DNA of 64,000 nt from contig JAHHII010000004.1 of the NCBI GenBank assembly GCA_019358855.1, forward strand, positions 372,001 to 436,000, given 5' to 3'. A program made the position numbers and the translations under genes. The DNA is from Timaviella obliquedivisa GSE-PSE-MK23-08B. Lineage in GTDB: Bacteria > Cyanobacteriota > Cyanobacteriia > Elainellales > Elainellaceae. The notes below the pieces were generated by a model, which saw nothing but the letters and a program-made list of their open reading frames with translations, made no database searches and was not told where the DNA came from. This document shows positions 18,610-25,881 of the stretch, one piece after another; the stretch's first letter is position 1; each line of letters starts with the position of its first letter.

Positions 18610-19026
18610 TTAGGGGGCTGAAAAGTCAAAGCATCCCACTGGGGTTTTATCTTCACGCAACTCCCTTAGGTGCAATACCTCGATTGTCGCTCGTCCAACT
18701 GAGGTCAACCCAATCACCATCATGGAGTCAGCAGTCCAAGTAAAATGCTCTTGCCAAAGCTGTTGGCGAGGGTTAAATAAAGGAACAGTTTGCTCTGTTA
18801 TGGGATCAATGCCTAGGACTTTAGCATATTTGTGATTATTACAGCCCTGACAAGACAGTACCAAATTTTCTAAAGTTGTCTTACCTCCTTCATGGCGCGG
18901 GAGAATGTGTTCGACTGAGAAGGATTGGGTTGCAAAATCCATTTGACTGCAACAGTACTCACAACATCGTCTCGCTCTAGCGATAACGACTCGGCGTTGC
19001 TCAGCCGTTACCCGATCTTCAGGCAC
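18610..19026 (-). CDS. HNH endonuclease
   Basis: The 138-residue protein has a CEYC knuckle, EHILPRHEGG (HNH His), NLVLSCQGCNNHK (Asn, second Cys pair and His). It belongs to the compact cyanobacterial HNH group. The start is GTG 19026, overlapping the stop of the upstream gene by 8 bp. Its stop codon (18610-18612) and last codons lie inside the palindromic repeat, so the C-terminus (FSAP) comes from repeat sequence. The ~20-residue tail also differs from what I expect for relatives. It may act on DNA in defence or as the toxic half of a two-gene module; this is inference. Confidence 0.88.
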   Translation of the reverse strand: MPEDRVTAEQRRVVIARARRCCEYCCSQMDFATQSFSVEHILPRHEGGKTTLENLVLSCQGCNNHKYAKVLGIDPITEQTVPLFNPRQQLWQEHFTWTADSMMVIGLTSVGRATIEVLHLRELREDKTPVGCFDFSAP

Positions 19027-19435
19027 AAGCAGGCGGACAAATATTTAAATCTTGCATAATTTCAGAGAGCGATCGCCTCCGTAACCGTCCTAGTTCTCCC
19101 AAGGATCTAATGCGATCGGCATCTAGGTGCTCTATCTCGTCTGTAAGTTGGATCAATTCTGTGAGGTCTTTATCTGACAGTTCTTCATCTGATAAGGTCA
19201 GCCTTTGTTTTTTAGCTACTAATTCGTTGAAACGACCTTGAACTTCATCAGAAATTCCTTGGTTAATTTTTACAAGTAGTTCAGATTCAGAGATCGACAA
19301 ACTAGGAACCTCTCGCTGAGCACGAAGCTTTAAGACCTCGGTTACAAACGTCTCTAAGTCTTGGGAGGACATTTGTTCAACCGCTTTTAAGATCTCATCT
19401 GCTGAAACTTGAGCTTCAACTCGAATAACAGTCAT
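19019..19435 (-). CDS. Small helical partner protein upstream of the HNH nuclease
   Basis: A 138-residue protein with no domain I can name. It is strongly charged and helical (ILKAVEQMSSQDLETFVTEV, then SELLVKINQGISDEV and DKDLTELIQLTDEIEHLDAD) and ends in NICPPACA. The 8-bp overlap with the HNH start indicates translational coupling. Its size, charge and position are like an antitoxin or accessory subunit, but no known antitoxin fold is recognised. Confidence 0.7.
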   Translation of the reverse strand: MTVIRVEAQVSADEILKAVEQMSSQDLETFVTEVLKLRAQREVPSLSISESELLVKINQGISDEVQGRFNELVAKKQRLTLSDEELSDKDLTELIQLTDEIEHLDADRIRSLGELGRLRRRSLSEIMQDLNICPPACA

Positions 19436-19673
19436 AGGTTAAAAGTTGACGATGTAATCTGAATGCTTTCACGATATCGCAATCAATTCTCGAAAGTGTG
19501 AAATCAGTCTTTAAAACTCAAAACCGCAGAAAGCTCAATCCTTTCCATCACAAATTTCTGGGTAGCAAACCACGATCGCAGTCTCGCGCACACCCATCAA
19601 GCGATAGTATCGAGTACTAAGCGATTCTTAAGTCCGGGGCGCTTATCCATCCTGCGAGAGGTATTTTTTATTT

Positions 19674-21866
19674 ATGACTGTCACCCAAGCTCCTGCTTTC
19701 TGCGAAGGAATTCAATATTTTAGTGAAACACTGCCAGGGTTCGATATCTATGGCAAAACTCCTGCCATTGCCGAAGGCAGTCAGGCGATCGCCAATTCCA
19801 CTGATCCCAGCGCCGTTTATCAAACGCTGCTCTATGCCGATGCCTTACGGTATTTAACCCTACAAATCACAGCTAGCAAAGCATCGGGGCACCCTGGCGG
19901 TTTTGCCAGCCAAGCAGAGGCTTATGCAGCACTGGTAATGCTGGGGCACAAAAATATCTTGACCGAAGTAGGACACCATGCGCCGGGTTTTTACAGCGCC
20001 ATGTTTTTAGACCGATCGCTAGAAGCAATGGAGATTAAGACGGTGCAGCAGGCGCGCGATCGCTTCCGTGAACAGCACGGGCTACTCGGTCACCTTTCCG
20101 GTTATATTCCCGGCATCCTTGCGCCCGCCGGGCCCCTAGGGCAAGGACAGCACTTTGCCATGGCAGCCGCACTCCTCCACCGCGATACCCTTTTCCCTTT
20201 TACACTGGGCGATGGTGGCATGGGTGAACCCTACCCCATGAGCAGCATGGCGCACTTTCACACGGCTTATCCTCAGGTTACAAATTTCTTGCCTGTCCTG
20301 GTTTGGAACGGCTTTTCCCAAGAGCATCACAGTATGGTGTCGCTGCAATCCAACGATCGCATGACGGCGTACTGGCAAGGCAACGGCTTTGAAGAAGTCA
20401 TTCTGATTGATGCTAAAGAGTTTGATGACCAAAACCAATCCGGTGCATACATCGACAGCACCATCTTCTCGCTAGAACAGCGAATGGCGTTTGCACAAGC
20501 AGTGCTAACAGGTATGGATAAGGCAGCTAAATCTGCCCTGGGTGGCAAACTCACCGTTTTCATCATCAAACAACTAAAAGGCGCTGGGGTTCACGCTAGA
20601 GGAGCAAAATCACATAACCTTTATGCCCACCACACGATCGAAAACGCCGATATTATTGCCGGGTTGCAAAGCTGCGCTTTAACGGTTCCAGCGTGGGAGC
20701 TAGTCCGGACAAACTGTGAGCGATCGGGCGGTGGGTCTGCCAGTCAAGTGGCGGTGACAGAATCGGTGCTGCCATTGATAGATTTGGGAGAGTTATCGTT
20801 AGAAGAATATGCGATGGGAGAAGCGAAGGTTTCAACGACAGCGATCGGGCGGCTGGTAGGAGAAGTAGGAGGACGCGATCGCTCTTACTTAGTGACCAAC
20901 GCCGATGGCAACGAAGCTTCTGGAATTGCCAACATCAATCAAGCGCTCAAAATTAATCACCCTACCGCCGATCCTCTCTATAATCAGGCTCCAGGCGGTC
21001 AGGTCTACGAGCCATTAAGCGAAGATGCCTGTGCTGGGCTGGCAGTTGGGCTAGCACTCATGGGTTCTCGATCGCTTTGGTGTTCCTACGAATCCTTTGC
21101 AGTCAACGGGCTACCCATTTGGCAAACCGTTACTCAAGCAATGGCAGAACTCCGCCGTCCCACGCCTTCTACTATGACATTGTTTACGGCAGGAGCATTG
21201 GAGCAAGGACGCAACGGCTGGACGCACCAACGTCCCGAAATCGAAGCATACTTTGCAGCAATGATGCGAAACGGCAACATATTCCCGGTCTTCCCACCCG
21301 ATGCCAACAGTGCCCAAGTCTGTTACGAGTGGGGGCTAACGACTCGGAATAAAGGCATTGTCATCACGGCTAGTAAGTCACCCTTACCCATTCGGACGAC
21401 GCTAGCGCAAACTCGTCAAGCGTTGCAGGATGGTGCAGTGGTGCTGAAGGAAACGCCAGGAGCCAAAACCGTTGTGTTTGCGGTAATTGGCGATATGACC
21501 CTACTACCCGTTTTTGAGGCAGCCACTCATCTCGAATCCCAAAACATTGGCGTGCGGATTGTTTCAGTCATTAGCCCCCGTCGCCTTTACCGTCCTGATG
21601 ACGTGGCGTGGAGCACTTGCTCTGAGCCAGATGGCGGCTTTTTAAAGGATGATGAATTCGATGCGATGTTCGGTGGCGATGCTGTGATTGGGGTAACGGG
21701 TGGACCAAGCAATATGCTAGAGCCAATCATGCTTCGTAGCCCTGCCAAACGCGATACGCTGGCTTGGAAGCGTGGAGAAACCACGGCAAGCGCGGGCGAA
21801 TTGATGGCGTTTAATGGTATTACGGCTGGAGCACTGGTGCAGCGAGCGATCGCTCTGACTCTTTAA
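19674..21866 (+). CDS. Thiamine-diphosphate enzyme of the transketolase/phosphoketolase group
   Basis: The 730-residue protein has the transketolase-like motif SKASGHPGGFASQAEAY (68-84), a ThDP-binding GDGGMGEP at 179-186 ending in VWN at 210-212, and a C-terminal pyrimidine-binding region with GSRSLWCSYESFAVNGLP. It lacks the GPGHGGPA block of standard phosphoketolases. It looks like the second cyanobacterial family represented, as I recall, by Synechocystis sll0529, variously called transketolase-like or phosphoketolase 2. The reaction is therefore uncertain: two-carbon ketol transfer or phosphorolytic cleavage to acetyl phosphate. It is monocistronic, with a HIP1-based hairpin behind it. 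Confidence 0.8.
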   Translation: MTVTQAPAFCEGIQYFSETLPGFDIYGKTPAIAEGSQAIANSTDPSAVYQTLLYADALRYLTLQITASKASGHPGGFASQAEAYAALVMLGHKNILTEVGHHAPGFYSAMFLDRSLEAMEIKTVQQARDRFREQHGLLGHLSGYIPGILAPAGPLGQGQHFAMAAALLHRDTLFPFTLGDGGMGEPYPMSSMAHFHTAYPQVTNFLPVLVWNGFSQEHHSMVSLQSNDRMTAYWQGNGFEEVILIDAKEFDDQNQSGAYIDSTIFSLEQRMAFAQAVLTGMDKAAKSALGGKLTVFIIKQLKGAGVHARGAKSHNLYAHHTIENADIIAGLQSCALTVPAWELVRTNCERSGGGSASQVAVTESVLPLIDLGELSLEEYAMGEAKVSTTAIGRLVGEVGGRDRSYLVTNADGNEASGIANINQALKINHPTADPLYNQAPGGQVYEPLSEDACAGLAVGLALMGSRSLWCSYESFAVNGLPIWQTVTQAMAELRRPTPSTMTLFTAGALEQGRNGWTHQRPEIEAYFAAMMRNGNIFPVFPPDANSAQVCYEWGLTTRNKGIVITASKSPLPIRTTLAQTRQALQDGAVVLKETPGAKTVVFAVIGDMTLLPVFEAATHLESQNIGVRIVSVISPRRLYRPDDVAWSTCSEPDGGFLKDDEFDAMFGGDAVIGVTGGPSNMLEPIMLRSPAKRDTLAWKRGETTASAGELMAFNGITAGALVQRAIALTL

Positions 21867-21890
21867 ACTTAATCTGCTGACTCATTCCTT

Positions 21891-21929
21891 AAAGGCGATC
21901 GTATCTGACATGGAGGCGATCGCTTTTTA
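21891..21929 (+). terminator. Probable intrinsic terminator built on HIP1 sequences
   Basis: AAAGGCGATCG (21891-21901) can pair with CGATCGCTTT (from 21917) with one bulged G, followed by a T run. It lies 25 bp after the transketolase-like gene. Confidence 0.55.
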
Positions 21930-22266
21930 TATCAGCCAGAAGCAAATTAGCAACTAGTCCAAAGATGCCTAAAGAAGATTCTCTTGTGCACATTGAAGTT
22001 ATCCACCCAATAATTTGAAAAGCCTTAAAGATTCTGTAAAATTTGAGACTTACGTTTAAGAGAAATTGGCTCGACCGCATAGACTGTCTATGTATTTACC
22101 GTTTAGTAGCTTCAGTACCCACGTAATAGCATTGGCTACATTTCAGACTTACGAATGTTTTAAGATTTTGAGGTTGGCTGTAAAGAATCAGAAGCTAGAG
22201 GGAACTCTAGAGCTACCTGGTTCTACTTGCGGAAGACTAGCTGTACACACAGAGCTGTAGAAGATT
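21930..22266. other. Intergenic region upstream of the UDP-xylose synthase gene
   Basis: This spacer has no supportable gene. Short frames here (for example 22066-22260) carry no motif and no ribosome site. It presumably contains the promoter for the gene at 22267. Confidence 0.4.
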
Positions 22267-23235
22267 ATGCGAATTTTAGTCACAGGTGGTGCGGGTTTCA
22301 TTGGCTCTCACCTCATCGATCGATTAATGAATCAGGGACACGAAGTTCTCTGCTTGGACAACTTTTACACAGGGCACAAGCGGAACATCTTCCACTGGTT
22401 GGACAATCCTTATTTTGAGTTAATCCGCCACGATGTAACCGAACCGATTCGCCTTGAAGTTGACCAGATCTATCATCTAGCTTGTCCAGCATCTCCAGTT
22501 CACTACCAATATAATCCTGTTAAAACGATTAAAACCAATGTGCTGGGAACTATGAATATGCTGGGCTTAGCCAAGCGCGTTAAGGCACGGTTTTTACTTG
22601 CCTCAACCTCCGAAGTCTACGGCGATCCCGAGATTCATCCTCAAACTGAAGAATATCGCGGTAGCGTTAACACGATTGGGATTCGGAGTTGCTACGACGA
22701 AGGCAAGCGAGTCGCAGAAACCTTGGCATTCGACTACCACCGTCAAAATGATGTCGATATCCGTGTCGTGCGGATTTTTAACACTTACGGGCCCAGGATG
22801 CTCGAAAACGATGGTCGAGTCGTTAGCAACTTTATTGTGCAAGCGCTCCGAGGGCAACCTTTAACCATCTACGGCGAAGGTTCCCAAACTCGCAGCTTTT
22901 GCTACGCCTCTGACTTAGTTGAGGGCATTATGCGATTGATGAACGGCGACCAAAAGGGCCCTATGAACTTAGGGAACCCCGGCGAATACACCATTCTAGA
23001 ACTGGCAAAAGCGGTTCAGCAGATGGTTAACCCTGATGCTCCGCTTAGGTTTGAGCCTCTTCCCCAAGACGATCCGCGTCGTCGTAAGCCTGACATCACC
23101 AAAGCCCAGTCTTGGCTAGGGTGGGAACCTACTGTTTCCCTTATGGAGGGCTTAAAGCTGACGATTGAAGACTTCCGCCAGCGGATGGGTGAGGATGCTG
23201 TGCAAAATGGCTCAGTGTCGGCTCCTAGAGTTTAG
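22267..23235 (+). CDS. UDP-glucuronate decarboxylase (UDP-xylose synthase), extended SDR
   Basis: The extended SDR has the NAD motif [10 protein letters not shown] at 6-15, ASTSEVYGD with the UXS-type Glu116, and the Tyr143/Lys147 pair in SCYDEGKR. The phrases [10 protein letters not shown] and [14 protein letters not shown] are characteristic of UXS and related decarboxylases. The enzyme converts UDP-glucuronate to UDP-xylose. The next gene makes UDP-glucuronate, which supports the assignment and points to polysaccharide sugar supply. 322 residues is the normal length for the soluble form. Confidence 0.93.
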   Translation: MRILVTGGAGFIGSHLIDRLMNQGHEVLCLDNFYTGHKRNIFHWLDNPYFELIRHDVTEPIRLEVDQIYHLACPASPVHYQYNPVKTIKTNVLGTMNMLGLAKRVKARFLLASTSEVYGDPEIHPQTEEYRGSVNTIGIRSCYDEGKRVAETLAFDYHRQNDVDIRVVRIFNTYGPRMLENDGRVVSNFIVQALRGQPLTIYGEGSQTRSFCYASDLVEGIMRLMNGDQKGPMNLGNPGEYTILELAKAVQQMVNPDAPLRFEPLPQDDPRRRKPDITKAQSWLGWEPTVSLMEGLKLTIEDFRQRMGEDAVQNGSVSAPRV

Positions 23236-23380
23236 AGCGTTAGTTGACTGACAAATCTGTGGAAGGAGGGCGATCGCCCTGCGGCTTTTGAAGCGATCGC
23301 CCCTTATCTTCTCCCATCTAGTTTCCTGATTTCTTGTTTCTGTCATCGAACTTAGTTGTTTATCATTGAGGATTAACTCC

Positions 23381-24757
23381 ATGCGCGTTTGTGTCATTGG
23401 TACTGGATATGTTGGCTTGGTTACAGGCGTTTGCCTCGCTCACATTGGACATCACGTCATTTGCGTAGACAACAATGAGGAGAAAGTGAAGCTGATGCAA
23501 TCTGGGCAGTCCCCGATTTTTGAACCGGGACTTTCAGAATTAATGCAAGGCGCGATTCAAGCTCAAAATATTGAATTCACCACTGATTTGGCGGCTGGAG
23601 TTTCCCACGGTGAAATTCTATTTATTGCAGTAGGTACGCCTCCTTTGCCCACCGGAGAAAGTGACACTCGCTATGTCGAAGCAGTTGCTAGAGGCATTGG
23701 TGAACATCTCAATGGCGGCTACAAAGTTGTGGTCAATAAATCTACGGTGCCCATTGGTTCAGGCGACTGGGTGCGAATGATTGTCTTAGACGGGATCGCA
23801 GAGCGGCAGAAGTCATTGGTTCCTGCTGGCGGCGGCATCAGTGACATAGCGGCAGATTTTGATGTTGTTAGTAATCCCGAATTTCTGCGGGAAGGGGCGG
23901 CTGTACTGGATACCTTTAATCCAGATCGGATTGTGCTAGGAGGCAACAGCCCACGAGCGATCGCCATGATGAAAGAACTCTACGCTCCGATTGTTTCCCG
24001 CGAGTTTGCCCAAGACAAATCCTTGCCTACCGTTCCGGTTGTTGTCACTGACCTTAGCTCAGCAGAAATGGTCAAGTATGCCTCGAATGCTTTCTTAGCG
24101 ACCAAGATTAGCTTTATCAACGAAGTCGCAAACATTTGCGATCGCGTGGGTGCAGACGTAACTCAAGTCGCTAAAGGCATTGGGTTGGATTCTCGCATTG
24201 GTAGTAAATTTCTTCAAGCAGGAATTGGTTGGGGGGGGTCTTGCTTTCCTAAAGACGTATCGGCGCTTATCCATACCGCTGATGATTATGGTTATGAAGC
24301 CCAGTTACTCAAGGCTGCCGTTAGTGTGAATCAACGGCAACGCCTGATTGCCATCGAAAAACTACAGCAAGCACTCAAAATCCTCAAAGGAAAAACTGTT
24401 GGACTCTTAGGGCTTACCTTTAAGCCAGACACTGACGACCTCCGCGATGCACCTGCGCTGGATTTGATTGAACAACTGCATCGTCTGGGCACCAAGATTA
24501 AAGCCTTCGATCCGCTGGTTTCCCAAACCGGAATGCGTCATGGCTTGTCAAACGTGATGGTAGAAACCGATGAGGAGCGCTTAGCAGATGGCTGCGATGC
24601 CCTTGTCCTCGTGACTGACTGGAAGCAATTCCGAACCTTAGATTACGACAAAATGGCAAAGTTAATGAATAACCCTGTCATGATCGACGGTCGAAATTAC
24701 CTTGACCAAGAGACTTTAGAAAAGGCAGGGTTCCGCTATATCGGTATTGGTCGCTAG
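23381..24757 (+). CDS. ugd: UDP-glucose 6-dehydrogenase
   Basis: The product oxidises UDP-glucose to UDP-glucuronate with two NAD. The N-terminal NAD motif is VIGTGYVGLVTG, the catalytic cysteine is Cys288 in GWGGSCFPKD, and the C-terminal UDP-binding part has FKPDTDDLRDAPA. Length is 458 residues. I chose ATG 23381, preceded by GAGG about 10 nt away; a TTG 15 bp earlier is in frame but would add an atypical leader. It follows the UXS gene by 145 bp containing two HIP1 sites. Confidence 0.96.
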   Translation: MRVCVIGTGYVGLVTGVCLAHIGHHVICVDNNEEKVKLMQSGQSPIFEPGLSELMQGAIQAQNIEFTTDLAAGVSHGEILFIAVGTPPLPTGESDTRYVEAVARGIGEHLNGGYKVVVNKSTVPIGSGDWVRMIVLDGIAERQKSLVPAGGGISDIAADFDVVSNPEFLREGAAVLDTFNPDRIVLGGNSPRAIAMMKELYAPIVSREFAQDKSLPTVPVVVTDLSSAEMVKYASNAFLATKISFINEVANICDRVGADVTQVAKGIGLDSRIGSKFLQAGIGWGGSCFPKDVSALIHTADDYGYEAQLLKAAVSVNQRQRLIAIEKLQQALKILKGKTVGLLGLTFKPDTDDLRDAPALDLIEQLHRLGTKIKAFDPLVSQTGMRHGLSNVMVETDEERLADGCDALVLVTDWKQFRTLDYDKMAKLMNNPVMIDGRNYLDQETLEKAGFRYIGIGR

Positions 24758-24779
24758 TCAGTTCCCTCTTCCCATCTTC

Positions 24780-24811
24780 CACCCTCAGATTCTTACAATC
24801 TGGGGGTTTTT
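24780..24811 (+). terminator. Intrinsic terminator after ugd
   Basis: CCCTCAGATT (24782-24791) pairs with AATCTGGGGG (24797-24806), with one T-G wobble, around a 5-nt loop, followed by a run of five T. It starts 25 bp after the ugd stop. Confidence 0.85.
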
Positions 24812-24936
24812 AGTGAGCAATCATAGTGAGAATTTTCGGAACATAAAGTTGGTATAAACTTGCGATCGCTTTATATCAGAAAAGCCGTATTTATACGTAG
24901 AATAAAGCCATCATTTAGCAACCTTTAAGATCGCTC

Positions 24937-25212
24937 ATGCTGCCGCAGGTTATCAATCAACAATCAGGACAACTATTCAAGTTTTGGCGTAACGGAGTTT
25001 ATACCGGAATGCGTCATGGCAACGACCTCTACGCCTGCTACCGCACCTATCCTATAGAAGGCAGATTGAAAGCCTATGACTTAGGATGTGGACTTTTGTT
25101 AGAAGGCATCCAAACTTGCATTACTTGCTCGGCTTTTCATTACATCGTTTGGATCAGCCTTCGCGCTCCCTTGCCATTAAGTCCTCACGGTCGAAGTTCT
25201 TCGGCACTATAG
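24937..25212 (+). CDS. Small conserved-looking protein, unknown function
   Basis: A 91-residue frame begins MLPQVINQQSGQLFKFW and continues RHGNDLYACYRTYP and YDLGCGLLLEGIQTCITC. Its composition is that of a folded protein up to about residue 77; the last residues (LPLSPHGRSSSAL) look like unselected sequence, so the end may have been altered. I do not recognise a domain. It lies between ugd and hli on the same strand. Confidence 0.5.
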   Translation: MLPQVINQQSGQLFKFWRNGVYTGMRHGNDLYACYRTYPIEGRLKAYDLGCGLLLEGIQTCITCSAFHYIVWISLRAPLPLSPHGRSSSAL

Positions 25213-25285
25213 GGTCAAGCTTTAGTTGCCAAACAGGACAGTACTCTGTTACTTGTGGAAAGCTACCCTTTACAAACTGCGTTTC

Positions 25286-25480
25286 ATGAGTCTCGACGAA
25301 CCCCCTACGCTGCTTCAAACCACAACCCAGACTTCCCAGCCAAATGATTTACCTAGTTTTGGATGGACAGCCTACGCTGAGCAAACTAATGGGCGTTTTG
25401 CCATGATTGGGTTTATGTCCCTGCTCCTGTTAGAATTCATTACAGGTCAAGATTTCTTGACATGGATAGGTTGGCGATAG
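25286..25480 (+). CDS. High-light-inducible protein (one-helix chlorophyll a/b-binding type)
   Basis: The 64-residue protein has one membrane helix with the chlorophyll-binding signature: [20 protein letters not shown], then [16 protein letters not shown]. Such Hlips bind chlorophyll and carotenoid in the thylakoid and protect photosystem II assembly under high light. I chose ATG 25286 (MSLDEPP) as the usual compact length; the frame is open upstream to 25226 without a ribosome site. A weak HLR1-like motif overlaps the start, which would fit RpaB control. Confidence 0.93.
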   Translation: MSLDEPPTLLQTTTQTSQPNDLPSFGWTAYAEQTNGRFAMIGFMSLLLLEFITGQDFLTWIGWR

Positions 25481-25537
25481 GAAAATTCACTCTGACAGCA
25501 ATTAGTTGCTTTAGAACATCAATTCTGTAAATTATTT

Positions 25538-25577
25538 TGTAGCTAAAGCTACAGATTCGTTTTTCTTATAGTATAAT
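25538..25577 (+). promoter_or_regulatory. NtcA box and -10 element upstream of the PirA-like gene
   Basis: TGTAGCTAAAGCTACA (25538-25553) is a perfect inverted repeat containing GTA-N8-TAC (25539-25552), the consensus of the nitrogen regulator NtcA. A TATAAT box follows at 25572-25577, 19 nt after TAC. Class II activation usually has 22-23 nt, so the geometry allows activation or repression. Confidence 0.7.
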
Positions 25578-25621
25578 TAGGGAAAAGTGATACTACAGAA
25601 CGTATTCTAGGACTACTTGCT

Positions 25622-25777
25622 ATGAACAAAAATCGTCAGGAAACCATCAAAAAAGCTGCTCAAGCTCATCAAGTTAATATGCAAAGAAACTTGCAGCGTC
25701 GATTAGAAGCTGCTCAAGCGAAAGGTGATGAAGCGCTGATTCGTCAGCTAGAAGCAGAAGCGAAGTACATTGGCTAA
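25622..25777 (+). CDS. Small PirA-like protein (PII-interacting regulator type)
   Basis: A 51-residue charged helical protein, starting MNKNRQETIKKAAQAHQVN and ending LIRQLEAEAKYIG. Size, the LQRRLEAAQAKGDEALIRQL pattern and the NtcA box 70 bp upstream are consistent with PirA (ssr0692 in Synechocystis), which binds PII and thereby lowers activation of NAGK. The match is from memory of that small family, so the name is tentative. argB, encoding NAGK, is in the same window at 5873. It is monocistronic, with a hairpin behind it. Confidence 0.6.
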   Translation: MNKNRQETIKKAAQAHQVNMQRNLQRRLEAAQAKGDEALIRQLEAEAKYIG

Positions 25778-25822
25778 GCTATTGCTTCACCTGTTCTCTC
25801 TTGTGGTCATAGAATTGTTTAA

Positions 25823-25859
25823 TAAACCCTCTCTTGCGCACGTCACAAGAGAGGGTTTA
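25823..25859. terminator. Bidirectional hairpin between the convergent PirA-like and Deg genes
   Basis: TAAACCCTCTCTTG (25823-25836) is fully complementary to CAAGAGAGGGTTTA (25846-25859), with a 9-nt loop. It sits between two convergent stops. T-runs are weak on both sides, but the 14-bp stem is strong. Confidence 0.75.
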
Positions 25860-25881
25860 CTTCATCTGTATCTTGTAAAGG

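Larger units (their letters stand above)
17382..18618. repeat. Perfect 28-bp palindromic repeat, left arm interrupted by an insertion element
   Basis: The left arm starts at 17382 (GCCCCCTAAATCCCCC) and runs to 17406, where the insertion element begins. Once the element and one target duplicate are removed, the arm continues at 18572-18574 and is exactly complementary to the right arm at 18591-18618. The loop is 16 nt. A diverged second copy is at 51975-52052, so this is a dispersed family of REP or MITE type. Confidence 0.8.

Noticed and set aside
22066..22260. 64-codon frame upstream of the UDP-xylose synthase gene
   Set aside because: No motif, no ribosome site, and composition unlike the neighbouring genes.
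23260..23310. HIP1-rich palindromes between the UDP-xylose synthase gene and ugd as a terminator
   Set aside because: They are short self-complementary octamers without a T-run and do not form one stable stem.
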